Assembly: GCF_000935215.1 (NCBI RefSeq)
Contig: NZ_JXXD01000046.1
Location: 1-39,486 of the forward strand
DNA length: 39,486 nt
Source of the DNA: Stutzerimonas stutzeri
Lineage (GTDB): Bacteria > Pseudomonadota > Gammaproteobacteria > Pseudomonadales > Pseudomonadaceae
Reading direction: 5' to 3'
Below are positions 1 to 9,033 of the stretch, in pieces; position 1 is the first letter of the stretch, and each line of letters begins with the position of its first letter. The notes below the pieces were generated by a model that was not told the origin of the DNA, did no database searches, and was given only the letters and a program-made list of their open reading frames with translations. Both the position numbers and the translations under genes were made by a program.

Positions 1-327
1 CTCTTCCGCCTTCTTTTGTTCCGCAGCGCGGGTGGCAGCAGCCTGCTTCTGCTGCTCGACCTTACGCTGTTCCACCTGCTCGCTTTCGAACTGCTTGGCA
101 GCCGTCTTCTTCGCTTCGCCGGCAATCTTCTGATTGGTCTGAGTCGTCGCCTGGCTCTGCGACTTCAACTGATACAAGGTGGCCTGCACGATCGGCTTGG
201 ACGGCGGCAGCTCGGGCGTCATCGAAAAGCTGACGAACAGCATGCCGAAAATAATGACGTGCAGGCCGACTGCCAGCACGGTCGGCCAGAAGTAGCTCTG
301 CGAAGGCGATGACTCACGCTGCTGCAT
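1..327 (-). CDS. tolA: TolA, N-terminal part (runs off the left edge)
   Basis: This is the inner-membrane protein that links the TolQR proton-driven motor to Pal and TolB at the outer membrane during cell constriction. Only the first 109 codons are in the window. A short cytoplasmic start (MQQRESSPSQ) is followed by one membrane segment at about residues 14-35, then a Pro-rich stretch, and from about residue 55 an Ala/Lys/Gln/Glu-rich region that is the start of the long helical domain II. The start codon overlaps the tolR stop by one base (TGATG), so translation is probably coupled. The C-terminal domain that binds TolB lies outside. Identity rests on composition plus position behind tolQR. 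Confidence 0.95.
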   Translation of the reverse strand, partial: MQQRESSPSQSYFWPTVLAVGLHVIIFGMLFVSFSMTPELPPSKPIVQATLYQLKSQSQATTQTNQKIAGEAKKTAAKQFESEQVEQRKVEQQKQAAATRAAEQKKAEE

Positions 328-767
328 CAAGGCGCCTCGGTGATCAGACCGACATTACCCACGCCGGCTTCCTGCAGACCGCCCATGGCCTCCATCACCG
401 AACCATAATCAACCGCGCGATCGCCACGGATGAACACCTGGGTATCCGGACGCTGGCGCATGATGGCAACGACAGCCTGCGTCATGTCTGCCAATGCGAC
501 GGCCTCGTTGCCCTTGCTGTCGGTATCGACCTCGCTACCGACGTTCCAGTAATAGGTTTTGTCAGCCTTGATGGAAATGGTCAGCACCTGCTTGTCGTTA
601 TCCTGCGGCAAGGCTTCGCTGCTGACCTTGGGCAGATCGACCTTGACGCCCTGATTGAGCATCGGCGCCGTGACCATGAAGATAACCAGCAGCACCAGCA
701 TCACATCGATGTAAGGCACCACGTTCATCTCGGCGACGGGCTTGCGTCTGTTGCGGATTCTGGCCAT
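327..767 (-). CDS. tolR: TolR, proton-channel subunit of the Tol-Pal system
   Basis: This 146-residue protein belongs to the ExbD/TolR family. It has a basic cytoplasmic N-terminus, one transmembrane helix at about residues 17-37 and a periplasmic domain. Asp21 in YIDVMLVLL lies at the start of the helix and corresponds to the essential proton-carrying aspartate of the family (Asp23 in E. coli). With TolQ it converts proton flow into movement of TolA. It begins 11 bases after the tolQ stop and overlaps tolA by one base, so it sits in the middle of a ybgC-tolQ-tolR-tolA transcription unit. Length is normal for the family. Confidence 0.97.
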   Translation of the reverse strand: MARIRNRRKPVAEMNVVPYIDVMLVLLVIFMVTAPMLNQGVKVDLPKVSSEALPQDNDKQVLTISIKADKTYYWNVGSEVDTDSKGNEAVALADMTQAVVAIMRQRPDTQVFIRGDRAVDYGSVMEAMGGLQEAGVGNVGLITEAP

Positions 768-778
768 GGCCGTGGGCC

Positions 779-1471
779 TCAGTCTTCGGTGGTGTGAACT
801 TTGCGGTGGAGGATGGCCTGGAACTCATCGGCAAAGGTGTAATAACGACCGATGAGCATCTCGCCCCGCGCGGCGAAACGGTTGTAGGCGATCACCGCAG
901 GAATCGCGGCGAACAAACCGATCGCCGTAGCGATCAGCGCTTCGGCGATGCCTGGCGCCACAGTCGCTAGAGTTGCCTGCTGAACCTGAGCCAGGCCGCG
1001 AAAGGAGTTCATGATCCCCCAGACGGTACCGAACAGGCCGATGTAAGGGCTGGTGGAACCAACGGTGGCCAGGAATGGCAAGCTCTGCTCGAGCTTTTCC
1101 TCTTCACGGGAAATCGCCACGCGCATGGCGCGATTGACCCCATCCATTACTGCATCGGGATCGACACCCTGCTGCTGACGCAGACGGGAAAATTCCTTGA
1201 AGCCGGCGCGAAAGATCTGCTCGACGCCAGAATCCGGATCCGGGTTGCTGCCTGCCTGGCGGTACAGCTTGGACAGGTCGATACCGGACCAGAAGCGCTC
1301 TTCGAAGGTATCGAGTGCTCGCTTCGCGGCACGCAGCATACTGCCGCGCTGAAAAATCAGAATCCATGATGCGACCGAAGCGGCCACCAGAATCAGCATG
1401 ACCAGCTGCACCACGAAGCTGGCGTTGCTGATCAGGCTCCACATGGACATGTGATCGACGTTGGCTTCCAC
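779..1471 (-). CDS. tolQ: TolQ, stator/channel subunit of the Tol-Pal system
   Basis: This 230-residue inner-membrane protein is of the ExbB/TolQ/MotA family. Three transmembrane helices are visible, at about residues 13-40, 130-157 and 172-198, with a large cytoplasmic loop between the first and second. The second helix contains the family-typical run LPFLATVGSTSPYIGLFGT. Five TolQ subunits around two TolR helices form the proton-driven motor in E. coli. The gene starts two bases after the ybgC stop, and tolR follows after 11 bases. The order ybgC-tolQ-tolR-tolA is the usual one in Proteobacteria. Confidence 0.97.
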   Translation of the reverse strand: MEANVDHMSMWSLISNASFVVQLVMLILVAASVASWILIFQRGSMLRAAKRALDTFEERFWSGIDLSKLYRQAGSNPDPDSGVEQIFRAGFKEFSRLRQQQGVDPDAVMDGVNRAMRVAISREEEKLEQSLPFLATVGSTSPYIGLFGTVWGIMNSFRGLAQVQQATLATVAPGIAEALIATAIGLFAAIPAVIAYNRFAARGEMLIGRYYTFADEFQAILHRKVHTTED

Positions 1472-1473
1472 GC

Positions 1474-1917
1474 TTACTCTCCTGCAGGGGATAGACCCGA
1501 GCCAGCGAAGGCGACACGCAGCGCTTCGGAAATGGCTCGGGGTTTCAAACTTTCGGCACGCACGCAGGCAACCAGCACCTGCCCCTCACAAAGCAGAACA
1601 TCATCTAGTGCACGCCGGACCTGCTGGCGAAACCGCAGACTGGCGCGATTCACCTCAACCACCTCGGCCGTCACCAGCAATTCATCGTCCAGGCGAGCCG
1701 GTGCTCGGTAGCGGGCTTCGACCGAATGCACGACGAACAGCAAGTCCTCACCGGCCAGCTGCGACTGGGCGAATCCCAGGCTGCGCAACCGCTCGGTACG
1801 AGCTCGCTCCATGAATTTGAGGTAATTGACGTAGTAGACAATGCCGCCCGCGTCGGTGTCCTCGTAATAGACTCGACAGCGGTGGGTAAAGATTTCAGCT
1901 CCGGCTTGCGCGCGCAT
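1474..1917 (-). CDS. ybgC: YbgC, Tol-Pal-associated acyl-CoA thioesterase
   Basis: This is a hotdog-fold thioesterase of 147 residues, usually the first gene of the tol-pal operon. The active-site stretch [19 protein letters not shown] lies at about residues 17-35, with the catalytic Asp (the second in EDTD) at residue 22. E. coli YbgC hydrolyses acyl-CoAs and associates with phospholipid-synthesis enzymes; why it travels with Tol-Pal is not settled. The frame is open nine codons further upstream to a TTG at 1944. I chose ATG 1917 (MRAQ...) because Pseudomonas homologues begin there and the TTG has no good ribosome site. It overlaps nothing upstream; ruvB ends 51 bases away. Confidence 0.95.
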   Translation of the reverse strand: MRAQAGAEIFTHRCRVYYEDTDAGGIVYYVNYLKFMERARTERLRSLGFAQSQLAGEDLLFVVHSVEARYRAPARLDDELLVTAEVVEVNRASLRFRQQVRRALDDVLLCEGQVLVACVRAESLKPRAISEALRVAFAGSGLSPAGE

Positions 1918-1968
1918 ACTAGTGCTCGGCCCTGTAAATGCCAATCGGGTAACAGAACAATATTTTCT

Positions 1969-3021
1969 TCAAACTATGTCGCCATCGAACAGATCCGGCG
2001 TTGGAGCATCGCTCATGCGCTTGGGCAGGTTGAGGCCGAAATGGAGATAGGCGTGACGCGTCACGACCCGACCGCGCGGCGTGCGCATGATGTAGCCCTG
2101 CTGGATGAGGTACGGCTCGAGCACATCCTCGATGGTGTGCCGCTCTTCACTGATCGCAGCGGCCAGGCTGTCGATCCCCACCGGTCCGCCGTCGAACTTC
2201 TCGATCAGCGTCAGTAGCAGCCGGCGATCCTGATGATCGAAGCCTCGCTCATCGACGTCGAGCATGTTCAAGGCAAGGTCGGCAATCTGCCGGGTGATCT
2301 CGCCACGACCCCGCACTTCTGCGAAATCTCGCACACGACGTAGCAAGCGGTTAGCGATACGCGGCGTCCCTCGCGCCCGACGGGCAATCTCGAATGCACC
2401 CTCCGGCTCGGTCGGCAGACCGAGGATACCGGCGGAACGGCTGACGATGGTCGCCAGGTCCTCGGTGGAATAGAACTCCAGACGCTGGACGATACCGAAT
2501 CGGTCTCGCAATGGATTGGTCAGCATACCGGCCCGCGTGGTGGCGCCCACAAGGGTGAACGGCGGCAGATCCAGCTTGATCGAGCGAGCCGCAGGCCCCT
2601 CGCCGATCATGATATCCAGCTGGAAATCTTCCATCGCCGGGTACAGAACCTCCTCGACAATGGGCGAAAGGCGATGGATCTCGTCGACGAACAGAACGTC
2701 GCCCGCCTCCAGATTGGTCAGCAATGCGGCCAGGTCACCCGGTCGCTCAAGCACCGGGCCCGACGTGCTCTTGATCGACACACCCATCTCTTCGGCGATG
2801 ATGTTCGCCAAGGTAGTCTTGCCCAGCCCCGGCGGACCGAAGATGAGCGTGTGATCGAGCGCTTCCTGACGGCCCTTGGCGGCGCGGATGAACAGATCCA
2901 TCTGCTCGCGCACGACCGGCTGACCGATGTACTCGGCCAGCTTGAGTGGCCGAATGGCACGATCCAGTTGCTCGTCGCGATCGCGACTGCCTGCCGTGAC
3001 GATACGATCCGCTTCGATCAT
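1969..3021 (-). CDS. ruvB: RuvB, Holliday-junction branch-migration ATPase
   Basis: This 350-residue AAA+ helicase motor forms hexameric rings that, with RuvA, pull DNA through Holliday junctions. Walker A (GPPGLGKT) is at residues 62-69 and Walker B (VLFVDEIH) at about 109-116. The LVGATTRAG sensor region and a C-terminal winged-helix DNA-binding domain (to about residue 335) follow. The gene starts three bases after the ruvA stop, with no strong ribosome site of its own, so translational coupling to ruvA is likely. Length and domain order are normal. Confidence 0.98.
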   Translation of the reverse strand: MIEADRIVTAGSRDRDEQLDRAIRPLKLAEYIGQPVVREQMDLFIRAAKGRQEALDHTLIFGPPGLGKTTLANIIAEEMGVSIKSTSGPVLERPGDLAALLTNLEAGDVLFVDEIHRLSPIVEEVLYPAMEDFQLDIMIGEGPAARSIKLDLPPFTLVGATTRAGMLTNPLRDRFGIVQRLEFYSTEDLATIVSRSAGILGLPTEPEGAFEIARRARGTPRIANRLLRRVRDFAEVRGRGEITRQIADLALNMLDVDERGFDHQDRRLLLTLIEKFDGGPVGIDSLAAAISEERHTIEDVLEPYLIQQGYIMRTPRGRVVTRHAYLHFGLNLPKRMSDAPTPDLFDGDIV

Positions 3022-3024
3022 GGC

Positions 3025-3630
3025 TTACACCATGCCCTTGAGGGCGCGGCGGATCATTTCTTCACTGCTCAAATCATCTTCCTGTATGGCGGACACTGCA
3101 CGGCTGGCTTCCTGTGGCTTGAAGCCCAGGGAGATCAACGCGCTGACCGCATCATTCTCGGCGCTTGTGACTGCCATTTTGCTCCCGGGTTCAACCACGA
3201 AGGTCGCGATGGCGGGCATGCTCTCCCACGCCTTGAAGCGGTCCTTCAACTCCACCAGAAGCCGCTCGGCGGTCTTCTTGCCAACGCCTGGAATGCGCAC
3301 CAGGACCGACGTATCCTGCGCCTGTACACAACGCACCAGCTCATCCACTTCCAGTCCGGACATCAACGCCAACGCCAGCTTCGGTCCCACACCGTTCAAA
3401 CGGATCAGCTCACGGAACAGCTCGCGCTCGCGCTTCTCGGCGAAGCCATAAAGAAGTTGTGCGTCTTCACGCACGACGAGGTGCGTATGCAGCGTCACCG
3501 GCTCGCCGACCGCCGGCAGGCGATACAGCGTCGTCATCGGCACTTCGACCTCATAGCCGATACCGTTGACATCGAGAATCAGATGTGGGGGTTGCTTTTC
3601 CACCAGCGTGCCACGCAAACGTCCGATCAA
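3025..3630 (-). CDS. ruvA: RuvA, Holliday-junction-binding protein
   Basis: RuvA is 201 residues and grips the four-way junction as a tetramer. An N-terminal OB fold (about residues 1-63) is followed by two helix-hairpin-helix motifs ([11 protein letters not shown] and [12 protein letters not shown]) and, after an acidic linker, a C-terminal three-helix domain (about 155-201) that contacts RuvB. The start is TTG at 3630. It is supported by a strong GGAGGAAA ribosome site four bases upstream and by the family-typical N-terminus MIGRLRGT. ruvC ends 74 bases upstream. I saw no LexA-like box of the E. coli type in front of it. Confidence 0.97.
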   Translation of the reverse strand: MIGRLRGTLVEKQPPHLILDVNGIGYEVEVPMTTLYRLPAVGEPVTLHTHLVVREDAQLLYGFAEKRERELFRELIRLNGVGPKLALALMSGLEVDELVRCVQAQDTSVLVRIPGVGKKTAERLLVELKDRFKAWESMPAIATFVVEPGSKMAVTSAENDAVSALISLGFKPQEASRAVSAIQEDDLSSEEMIRRALKGMV

Positions 3631-3704
3631 GCTGTTTCCTCCATGGCCATCGCATCCGCTGACGACCAGTCGATTATTCGTTCAACCAAGAGAGTTTGCG
3701 CCGA

Positions 3705-4229
3705 CTACAGACGCAACCGCCCGCCTCGTCGCTTGGCGCCGGCCAGGCCGTGCGGAATGAGGCTTTGCCGGTGATGCGCATGACATAACGCAATGGCCAG
3801 CGCGTCCGAAGCATCGATCTGGGGTTTTTCCAGAAGCTTGAGCAGGTGCATGACCATCATCTGCACCTGCTGCTTATCAGCCCCGCCCGTTCCGGCGATG
3901 GCCTGTTTGACCTGCGTCGCGGTGTACTCTGCGATCTGCAGACCTGCCTCCGCGCCAGCAACGATGGCTGCACCCCGAGCCTGGCCGAGCTTGAGCGCGG
4001 AATCGGCATTACGCGCCATGAATACTTGCTCGATGCCCATCGTTACCGGGCCATAGGTCCGAATGACCTCGCTCACACCACTGAAAACGGCACGCAAGCG
4101 ATCAGGCAGCTCGCCGGTGCCGGTACGAATGCAACCAGAGGCGACGTATTCACAACCGCGGCCGGTGTCCCGTACGACGCCGTAGCCGGTGATTCGAGAG
4201 CCGGGATCGATACCCAAAATCAGCGTCAT
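3705..4229 (-). CDS. ruvC: RuvC, Holliday-junction resolvase
   Basis: This 174-residue endonuclease cuts Holliday junctions symmetrically with two metal ions. It has an RNase H-like fold. The four acidic catalytic residues can be placed at Asp8 (LGIDPGS), Glu67 (GIEQVF), Asp139 and Asp142 ([15 protein letters not shown]), one position later than in E. coli. The C-terminus is basic. It is the first of the ruvC-ruvA-ruvB set, which works together to process recombination intermediates. The gene is separated from yebC upstream by 167 bases containing a strong terminator, so it probably has its own promoter. Confidence 0.98.
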   Translation of the reverse strand: MTLILGIDPGSRITGYGVVRDTGRGCEYVASGCIRTGTGELPDRLRAVFSGVSEVIRTYGPVTMGIEQVFMARNADSALKLGQARGAAIVAGAEAGLQIAEYTATQVKQAIAGTGGADKQQVQMMVMHLLKLLEKPQIDASDALAIALCHAHHRQSLIPHGLAGAKRRGGRLRL

Positions 4230-4344
4230 GCCGTGCCGTGCTGTCTATTTATCCAGTGGCGAGTATACGGAGGCGCTGCCGTCTCCGCCACCGACAACAA
4301 TATGCGCCCAGATAGACACTACGTTGCCAGCGATGCGCGCCTAT

Positions 4345-4380
4345 AAAAAAGCCGGGAGCCCAGCAATGCGGGTCCCGGCT
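4345..4380 (-). terminator. Intrinsic terminator behind yebC/pmpR
   Basis: On the minus strand AGCCGGGA and TCCCGGCT form an eight-pair GC-rich stem around a 15-base loop that can itself pair partly. The stem is followed directly by six T residues (read as A at 4345-4350 on the plus strand). It lies 16 bases beyond the yebC stop and ahead of ruvC, so it separates the two transcription units. Confidence 0.85.
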
Positions 4381-4396
4381 GCGGACACCACGACAC

Positions 4397-5146
4397 TCAG
4401 CCCAGCTGCTGCATGATCTCGTCGGAGATTTCCGCGTTGTGGTAGACGTTCTGCACGTCATCTAGATCTTCCAGCGCATCGATGAGACGCAGAACCTTCT
4501 GCGCCGTCTCGACGTCGGTGATGGGCGCCATGATGGAGGGAATCATCGCCACTTCTGCTTCGTCGCCGCGGAATCCGGCCTCTGTCAGCGCTTCGTTGAC
4601 CGAGAGGAACTCGGCGAAGCTGGTATAGACCTCGACCGACCCATCCTCCTGACTGACGACGTCGTCGGCGCCCGCCTCCAGCGCCGCTTCCATCAGCGCG
4701 TCTTCATCCACGCCGGGCGCATAGCTGATCTGGCCTTTACGATCAAACATGTAGGCGACCGAGCCGTCAGTACCGAGGTTGCCACCGTTCTTGCTGAAGG
4801 CGTGACGCACTTCGGCCGCGGTACGGTTGCGGTTGTCGGTCATGGCCTCGATGATGATCGCCACCCCGCTTGGCGCGTAACCCTCATAGCTCAGCTCGGT
4901 CATGTTGTCCGCTTCGCTGGAGCCTGCGCCCCGGGCGATGGCGCGATCGATGACGTCACGCGACATGTTGGCTGTCAGCGCCTTGTCCACGGCCAATCGC
5001 AGACGCGGATTGTCCGCCGGCACGCCGCCGCCATGCTTGGCCGCCACGGTCAGCTCACGGATCAGCTTGGTGAAGATCTTGCCCCGCTTGGCGTCCTGAC
5101 GCTCTTTGCGGTGCTTGATATTGGCCCATTTGGAATGACCAGCCAT
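4397..5146 (-). CDS. pmpR: YebC/PmpR family regulatory protein
   Basis: This 249-residue protein is of the YebC/TACO1 family. The invariant N-terminus [14 protein letters not shown] is present, along with the three-domain architecture and the acidic C-terminal part. The P. aeruginosa member at this locus, PmpR, was reported to repress the quinolone signal regulator pqsR. Members in other organisms have been linked to translation of proline-rich stretches, so transcriptional versus translational action is unsettled. A GGAG ribosome site sits at suitable distance before ATG 5146. Position between aspS and ruvC is conserved in Pseudomonas. The family assignment is firm; the regulatory target here is inference. 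Confidence 0.95.
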   Translation of the reverse strand: MAGHSKWANIKHRKERQDAKRGKIFTKLIRELTVAAKHGGGVPADNPRLRLAVDKALTANMSRDVIDRAIARGAGSSEADNMTELSYEGYAPSGVAIIIEAMTDNRNRTAAEVRHAFSKNGGNLGTDGSVAYMFDRKGQISYAPGVDEDALMEAALEAGADDVVSQEDGSVEVYTSFAEFLSVNEALTEAGFRGDEAEVAMIPSIMAPITDVETAQKVLRLIDALEDLDDVQNVYHNAEISDEIMQQLG

Positions 5147-5267
5147 AACTCACTCCATTCTTCGACTGAATCAGAAAATCTCGATAACCGGATCCGTCTG
5201 TCACCACTCGATAAAGACAGCGGTCGGCTATCGCCGTATTGTCTCGCACTCAGAGCCGCAAGACGAA

Positions 5268-5290
5268 GAAGCCTGGCAGAACCAGGCTTC
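5268..5290 (-). terminator. Intrinsic terminator behind aspS
   Basis: A perfect nine-pair stem (GAAGCCTGG / CCAGGCTTC) with a five-base loop begins ten bases after the aspS stop. On the minus strand it runs on into TTCGTCTT, a broken T tract. This makes it a good but not ideal intrinsic terminator. Confidence 0.75.
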
Positions 5291-5299
5291 GGGTAGCGC

Positions 5300-7075
5300 T
5301 TACTCCGCCTTCGGTTGCTCGCGCAGACGGATATGCAGGTCGCGCAGCGCCTTGCTGTCCACCGCACCCGGCGCCTGGGTCATGACGTCCGCCGCACTCT
5401 GGGTTTTCGGGAAGGCAATCACTTCACGAATCGACTGCGCACCGGTCATCAGCATCACCAGGCGATCCAGACCGAAGGCCAGACCACCATGTGGCGGAGC
5501 GCCGAATTTCAACGCATCGAGGAGGAAGCCGAACTTCTCTTCCTGCTCGGCTTCATCGATGCCGAGAATGCGGAACACAGTCTGCTGCATTTCCTTGCGA
5601 TGGATACGGATCGAACCGCCACCCAGCTCGGTACCGTTGAGCACCATGTCGTAGGCACGCGACAGCGCCGCAGCCGGATTGGCCTCGAGCTCCTGAGGCG
5701 AGCACTTCGGCGCGGTGAACGGGTGGTGCAGCGCGCTCAGCGAGCCGTCATCGTTCTCTTCGAACATCGGGAAGTCGACCACCCATAGCGGCGCCCAGTC
5801 ACAGGTCAGCAGCTTGAGGTCGTGACCGATCTTGATGCGCAGAGCACCCAGCGCCTCGGAAACGATCTTCGCCTTGTCTGCACCGAAGAACACGATGTCG
5901 CCATCGACCGCACCGACGCGATCGAGAATCACGTTGAGGTTGTCTTCCGGGATGAACTTGACGATCGGCGACTGCAGGCCTTCAACGCCCTTGGCGCGCT
6001 CGTTGACCTTGATGTAGGCCAGGCCCTTGGCGCCATAGATACCGACGAACTTGGTGTAGTCGTCGATCTGGCTGCGCGGCATGCTTGCGGCACCCGGTAC
6101 CCGAAGGGCGGCCACGCGACCTTTCGGATCATTGGCCGGACCGGAGAACACCTTGAACTCGACTGCACTGAGCTGATCGGCAACATCCACGAGCTCGAGC
6201 GGGATGCGCAGGTCCGGCTTGTCCGAGCCATAGCGGCGCATGGCCTCTTCGAACGGCATGTGCGGGAATTCGCCGAATTCCAGATCCAGCACTTCCTTGA
6301 ACAGCTTGCGGATCATCCCTTCGGTGATACCGATGATGTCCGCCTCGTCGAGGAAGCTGGTCTCGATATCGATCTGAGTGAACTCGGGCTGACGATCGGC
6401 ACGCAGGTCTTCGTCGCGGAAACACTTGGCGATCTGATAGTAGCGATCGAAGCCGGCCACCATGAGCAGCTGCTTGAACAGCTGCGGCGATTGCGGCAGG
6501 GCGAAGAAGTTGCCGGCATGGGTGCGGCTCGGCACCAGATAGTCACGAGCGCCTTCAGGTGTCGGACGCCCCAGGATCGGGGTTTCCACATCGAGGAAGC
6601 CGTTGTCATCCAGGTACCGACGAATGCTCGCGGTGATACGCGAGCGCAGCTTGAGCTTCTCGGCCATTTCTGGGCGACGAAGGTCGATGAAGCGATAGCG
6701 CAGTCGCGTCTCCTCGCCCACATCGCTGTATTCGTTGAGAGGGAACGGCGGGGTTTCGGCGTCGTTCAACACCTCCAGCTCGTAGCCCAGCACCTCGATG
6801 GCACCGGAAGCCATATTCGGGTTCACCGCACCAGCTGGGCGCAGGCGGACCTTGCCGGTGATCTTCACTACATACTCGCTACGCACCTTGTCGGCGGTCG
6901 CAAAGGTTTCGGCGCGATCCGGATCGAAGACCACCTGAGCCAGGCCCTCACGATCACGCACATCGAGGAAGATCACCCCGCCGTGATCACGACGGCGATG
7001 TACCCAGCCGCAAAGAGTGATTTCCTGGCCGTCCAGGCTTTCGTTCAATTGGCCGCAATAGTTGCTGCGCATCAT
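5300..7075 (-). CDS. aspS: Aspartyl-tRNA synthetase (probably non-discriminating)
   Basis: This 591-residue class IIb synthetase charges tRNA-Asp and, in Pseudomonas, also tRNA-Asn. An N-terminal OB-fold anticodon domain (about 1-110) precedes the catalytic core, which is interrupted by the bacterial GAD insertion. Motif 2 ([18 protein letters not shown]) and motif 3 ([13 protein letters not shown]) are intact. His31 and Gly82 are present; as I recall, these positions mark the relaxed, non-discriminating AspRS of P. aeruginosa. The frame is open 44 codons upstream, but homologues begin at [10 protein letters not shown], so I set the start at 7075. A terminator lies just downstream. Confidence 0.97.
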   Translation of the reverse strand: MMRSNYCGQLNESLDGQEITLCGWVHRRRDHGGVIFLDVRDREGLAQVVFDPDRAETFATADKVRSEYVVKITGKVRLRPAGAVNPNMASGAIEVLGYELEVLNDAETPPFPLNEYSDVGEETRLRYRFIDLRRPEMAEKLKLRSRITASIRRYLDDNGFLDVETPILGRPTPEGARDYLVPSRTHAGNFFALPQSPQLFKQLLMVAGFDRYYQIAKCFRDEDLRADRQPEFTQIDIETSFLDEADIIGITEGMIRKLFKEVLDLEFGEFPHMPFEEAMRRYGSDKPDLRIPLELVDVADQLSAVEFKVFSGPANDPKGRVAALRVPGAASMPRSQIDDYTKFVGIYGAKGLAYIKVNERAKGVEGLQSPIVKFIPEDNLNVILDRVGAVDGDIVFFGADKAKIVSEALGALRIKIGHDLKLLTCDWAPLWVVDFPMFEENDDGSLSALHHPFTAPKCSPQELEANPAAALSRAYDMVLNGTELGGGSIRIHRKEMQQTVFRILGIDEAEQEEKFGFLLDALKFGAPPHGGLAFGLDRLVMLMTGAQSIREVIAFPKTQSAADVMTQAPGAVDSKALRDLHIRLREQPKAE

Positions 7076-7421
7076 GGTGAAGTTCGCTTCTCGTATCTTG
7101 AATTCGATGGGGCGCCAGAGCCGCGACAGACTGACAAGACCGTGACTGCTCTGCGCAAGCGGCATGTACCGTACGCGATACCGCATTGACGCCGGGCGCC
7201 GCAGCACGCACTGGGACCGCCAGGCACAAGCGCGGGATTATATCGACATAATCACCGCGGCGCAGCCGTTGCCCTCGCCAACTCGAAATCGGGCCATTGA
7301 TGGAACCCTGAATCGATCAGAGCCTTCCAACGGTGAGCATTCGACCAGAAACGTATCGCTTCACAACACCACGCATTTTTCTGGCATAACTAACGGCTGA
7401 ACCATCCACCAGGAGAAAAAC
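7076..7421. other. Divergent intergenic region between aspS and the dps-like gene
   Basis: These 346 bases carry no supportable gene. They must hold the aspS promoter on the minus strand and the dps promoter on the plus strand. A perfect TATAAT hexamer is seen on the minus strand. On the plus side, AGGAG stands eight bases before the dps start. Upstream of it, CTGGCATAACTAA could be an extended -10, but no convincing -35 goes with it. Confidence 0.6.
7237..7242 (-). promoter_or_regulatory. Candidate -10 box for aspS
   Basis: The minus strand reads TATAAT exactly, about 160 bases before the aspS start codon. The region 17 bases upstream (CTGCGC) is only a weak -35 match. That would give a 5' leader of roughly 150 bases. 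Confidence 0.4.
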
Positions 7422-7892
7422 ATGGAAATCAACATTGGCATCGCCGAACAGGACCGGGCAGCCATCGCCGAGGGCCTGTCGCGCCTGCTCGCCGACACCT
7501 ACACTCTGTATCTGAAGACCCATAACTTCCATTGGAACGTTACGGGGCCGATGTTCAACACGCTGCACACCATGTTCGAAACCCAGTACACCGAACTCGC
7601 CATCGCCGTGGACGATATTGCCGAACGCATCCGCACGCTGGGCTTCCCGGCGCCGGGCACCTACGCGGCATACGCCCGCCTGAGCTCGATCAAGGAAGAG
7701 GAAGGGGTCCCCTCCGCCGAAGAGATGATCAAGCTGTTGGTCGAAGGCCAGGAAGCCGTTGTACGGACCGCCCGCGGTATCTTCCCGCTACTGGACAAGG
7801 TCAACGACGAGCCGACCGCCGACCTCCTGACTCAACGCATGCAGAGCCACGAAAAAACTGCATGGATGCTGCGCAGCCTGCTTTCGGCCTGA
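7422..7892 (+). CDS. Dps/ferritin-like DNA-protection protein
   Basis: This 156-residue protein is of the Dps family, which forms dodecameric shells that oxidise and store iron and may coat DNA. The characteristic stretch [13 protein letters not shown] lies at residues 33-45. The second ferroxidase half ([10 protein letters not shown], about residues 62-71) supplies the Asp and Glu ligands from the neighbouring subunit. It corresponds to the Dps-like gene next to aspS in P. aeruginosa. AGGAG lies eight bases before ATG 7422. It is a single-gene unit followed by a strong hairpin. Whether it binds DNA cannot be told, since the N-terminus lacks a long lysine-rich tail. Confidence 0.93.
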   Translation: MEINIGIAEQDRAAIAEGLSRLLADTYTLYLKTHNFHWNVTGPMFNTLHTMFETQYTELAIAVDDIAERIRTLGFPAPGTYAAYARLSSIKEEEGVPSAEEMIKLLVEGQEAVVRTARGIFPLLDKVNDEPTADLLTQRMQSHEKTAWMLRSLLSA

Positions 7893-7901
7893 GTTTCGCT
7901 A

Positions 7902-7932
7902 CTGGGCGGAGCGCCATATGCGCTCTGCCCAG
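7902..7932 (+). terminator. Hairpin after the dps-like gene
   Basis: A 13-pair stem (CTGGGCGGAGCGC with GCGCTCTGCCCAG, one G-T wobble) closes a five-base loop ten bases after the stop. No T run follows, so it may end transcription weakly or protect the mRNA 3' end. Confidence 0.55.
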
Positions 7933-8165
7933 ATCGCAACGCATCTGCTGCGAAACAGCCTGTCTTCGAGCACTCTCCGCACCTGAAGCCACGACGGCGA
8001 ACACGCTCATTTGAGCCCCCTCCTCCTTTCCTGTTAAATACGCCGCGCTGCAGCCCGGACCCGCGCGGTTTCTCGACCAGTGTTCAGCCCTGACCGATGA
8101 ACGTTTTCCACGAACTCCAGGCCTGCGGCTTCTCTGTCGTGTTATCAACCGTGAGCCATACAAGA

Positions 8166-8765
8166 ATGTTAAAGATCGTCCATGTCCTGGCGGGTGTCAT
8201 TGCCCTGCTGCTGTCCTTTGTTCCAAGCCTGCGCGGCGCAATGCCACTACTGCTGCAACCCGACGCCTTGTGCCTGCTGATGCTCGGCCTGCTGAACGTT
8301 CAATTCGCCCCATCTGCCCAGTTGATCGACAGCCGCACCCGGCCAGTCATAATCGCTGCGTCAGCGCTGCTACTCCTGTCTATCGCGCTGCAGGCCGTCA
8401 TCGTACTTGTAGCTTTGCCACAGATCGCCGGCCAGCCCGCAACACTCGCCAGCCTGCTGCTCGCCCTTGTGGCCGTGCTGCTGCACCTCGCCACGCCACG
8501 CGGCCTGAGCAAGCAGGCAAAACCGGCTCGCACAAACACCCGCGCGCCATCGGCAGTAGGGCGCGAGGCAGGCACCGTGAAATGGTTCAACACATCCAAG
8601 GGGTTCGGATTCATTTCCCGGGACAGCGGAGATGACGTATTCGTCCACTTTCGCGCCATCCGCGGCGAAGGGCACCGCATCCTGGTCGAGGGCCAGCGCG
8701 TGGAGTTCACCATCATGATGCGGGACAAGGGACTGCAGGCCGAAGACGTCGTCCCGATCGAGTAG
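8166..8765 (+). CDS. Membrane-embedded cold-shock-domain protein
   Basis: This 199-residue protein joins a hydrophobic N-terminal half to a cold-shock domain. Four candidate membrane helices lie at about residues 4-20, 28-46, 60-84 and 91-109, then a basic linker to about 133. The domain follows at about 136-199, with RNP1 (KGFGFI) and RNP2 (VFVHF) intact, so it should bind single-stranded RNA or DNA on the cytoplasmic face. Typical cold-shock proteins are about 70 residues and soluble. The frame is open to ATG 8097, but those 23 codons are less hydrophobic, and starting at [10 protein letters not shown] places a helix at the N-terminus. The start is uncertain. A homologue sits at this place in P. 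aeruginosa; its role is unknown to me. Confidence 0.85.
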   Translation: MLKIVHVLAGVIALLLSFVPSLRGAMPLLLQPDALCLLMLGLLNVQFAPSAQLIDSRTRPVIIAASALLLLSIALQAVIVLVALPQIAGQPATLASLLLALVAVLLHLATPRGLSKQAKPARTNTRAPSAVGREAGTVKWFNTSKGFGFISRDSGDDVFVHFRAIRGEGHRILVEGQRVEFTIMMRDKGLQAEDVVPIE

Positions 8766-8784
8766 GACGACCGAGCAAGCTGCC

Positions 8785-8812
8785 ACGGGGCGAAGTCACC
8801 ACGCCGCCCCGT
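8785..8812 (+). terminator. Terminator-like hairpin between cold-shock gene and slyX
   Basis: A perfect eight-pair stem (ACGGGGCG / CGCCCCGT) with a 12-base loop lies between the convergent genes and is followed by TTTCACAATT on the plus strand. It could serve both directions. Confidence 0.55.
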
Positions 8813-8820
8813 TTCACAAT

Positions 8821-9033
8821 TCAATAATGCGGTGGAGGCGCCTCGTCCTCACCAGCGTCCATTGGAACCTGCATTTCCTCCTGACGTTTTGCCAGTGCGC
8901 GCAGCTGAAGCTGCAGACGCTCCATGATCCTCTGTTGCTCGACGAGCACATCGTTCAGCGTCTGGATCGTATCGTCCTGAAACGCCAGACGCGTTTCCAG
9001 ATCCATCACTCTCGATTCAAGGTCCATAGTCAT
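8821..9033 (-). CDS. slyX: SlyX family protein
   Basis: This 70-residue protein is predicted to be almost entirely a coiled coil (heptads through about residues 3-55, e.g. [17 protein letters not shown]), ending in an acidic, Pro-rich tail with the PPHY finish typical of SlyX. The molecular function of SlyX is unknown. It overlaps the end of the HIT-protein gene by four bases (ATGA), so the two are transcribed and probably translated together. Confidence 0.92.
   Translation of the reverse strand: MTMDLESRVMDLETRLAFQDDTIQTLNDVLVEQQRIMERLQLQLRALAKRQEEMQVPMDAGEDEAPPPHY

Noticed and set aside
3631-3704. Possible SOS (LexA) box before ruvA
   Set aside because: No CTG-N10-CAG palindrome of the expected type is present.
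5822-7189. 455-codon open frame on the plus strand opposite aspS
   Set aside because: It is antisense to a certain aspS, and its protein has the His/Asp/Leu-rich composition of a GC-rich shadow frame. No ribosome site or known motif.
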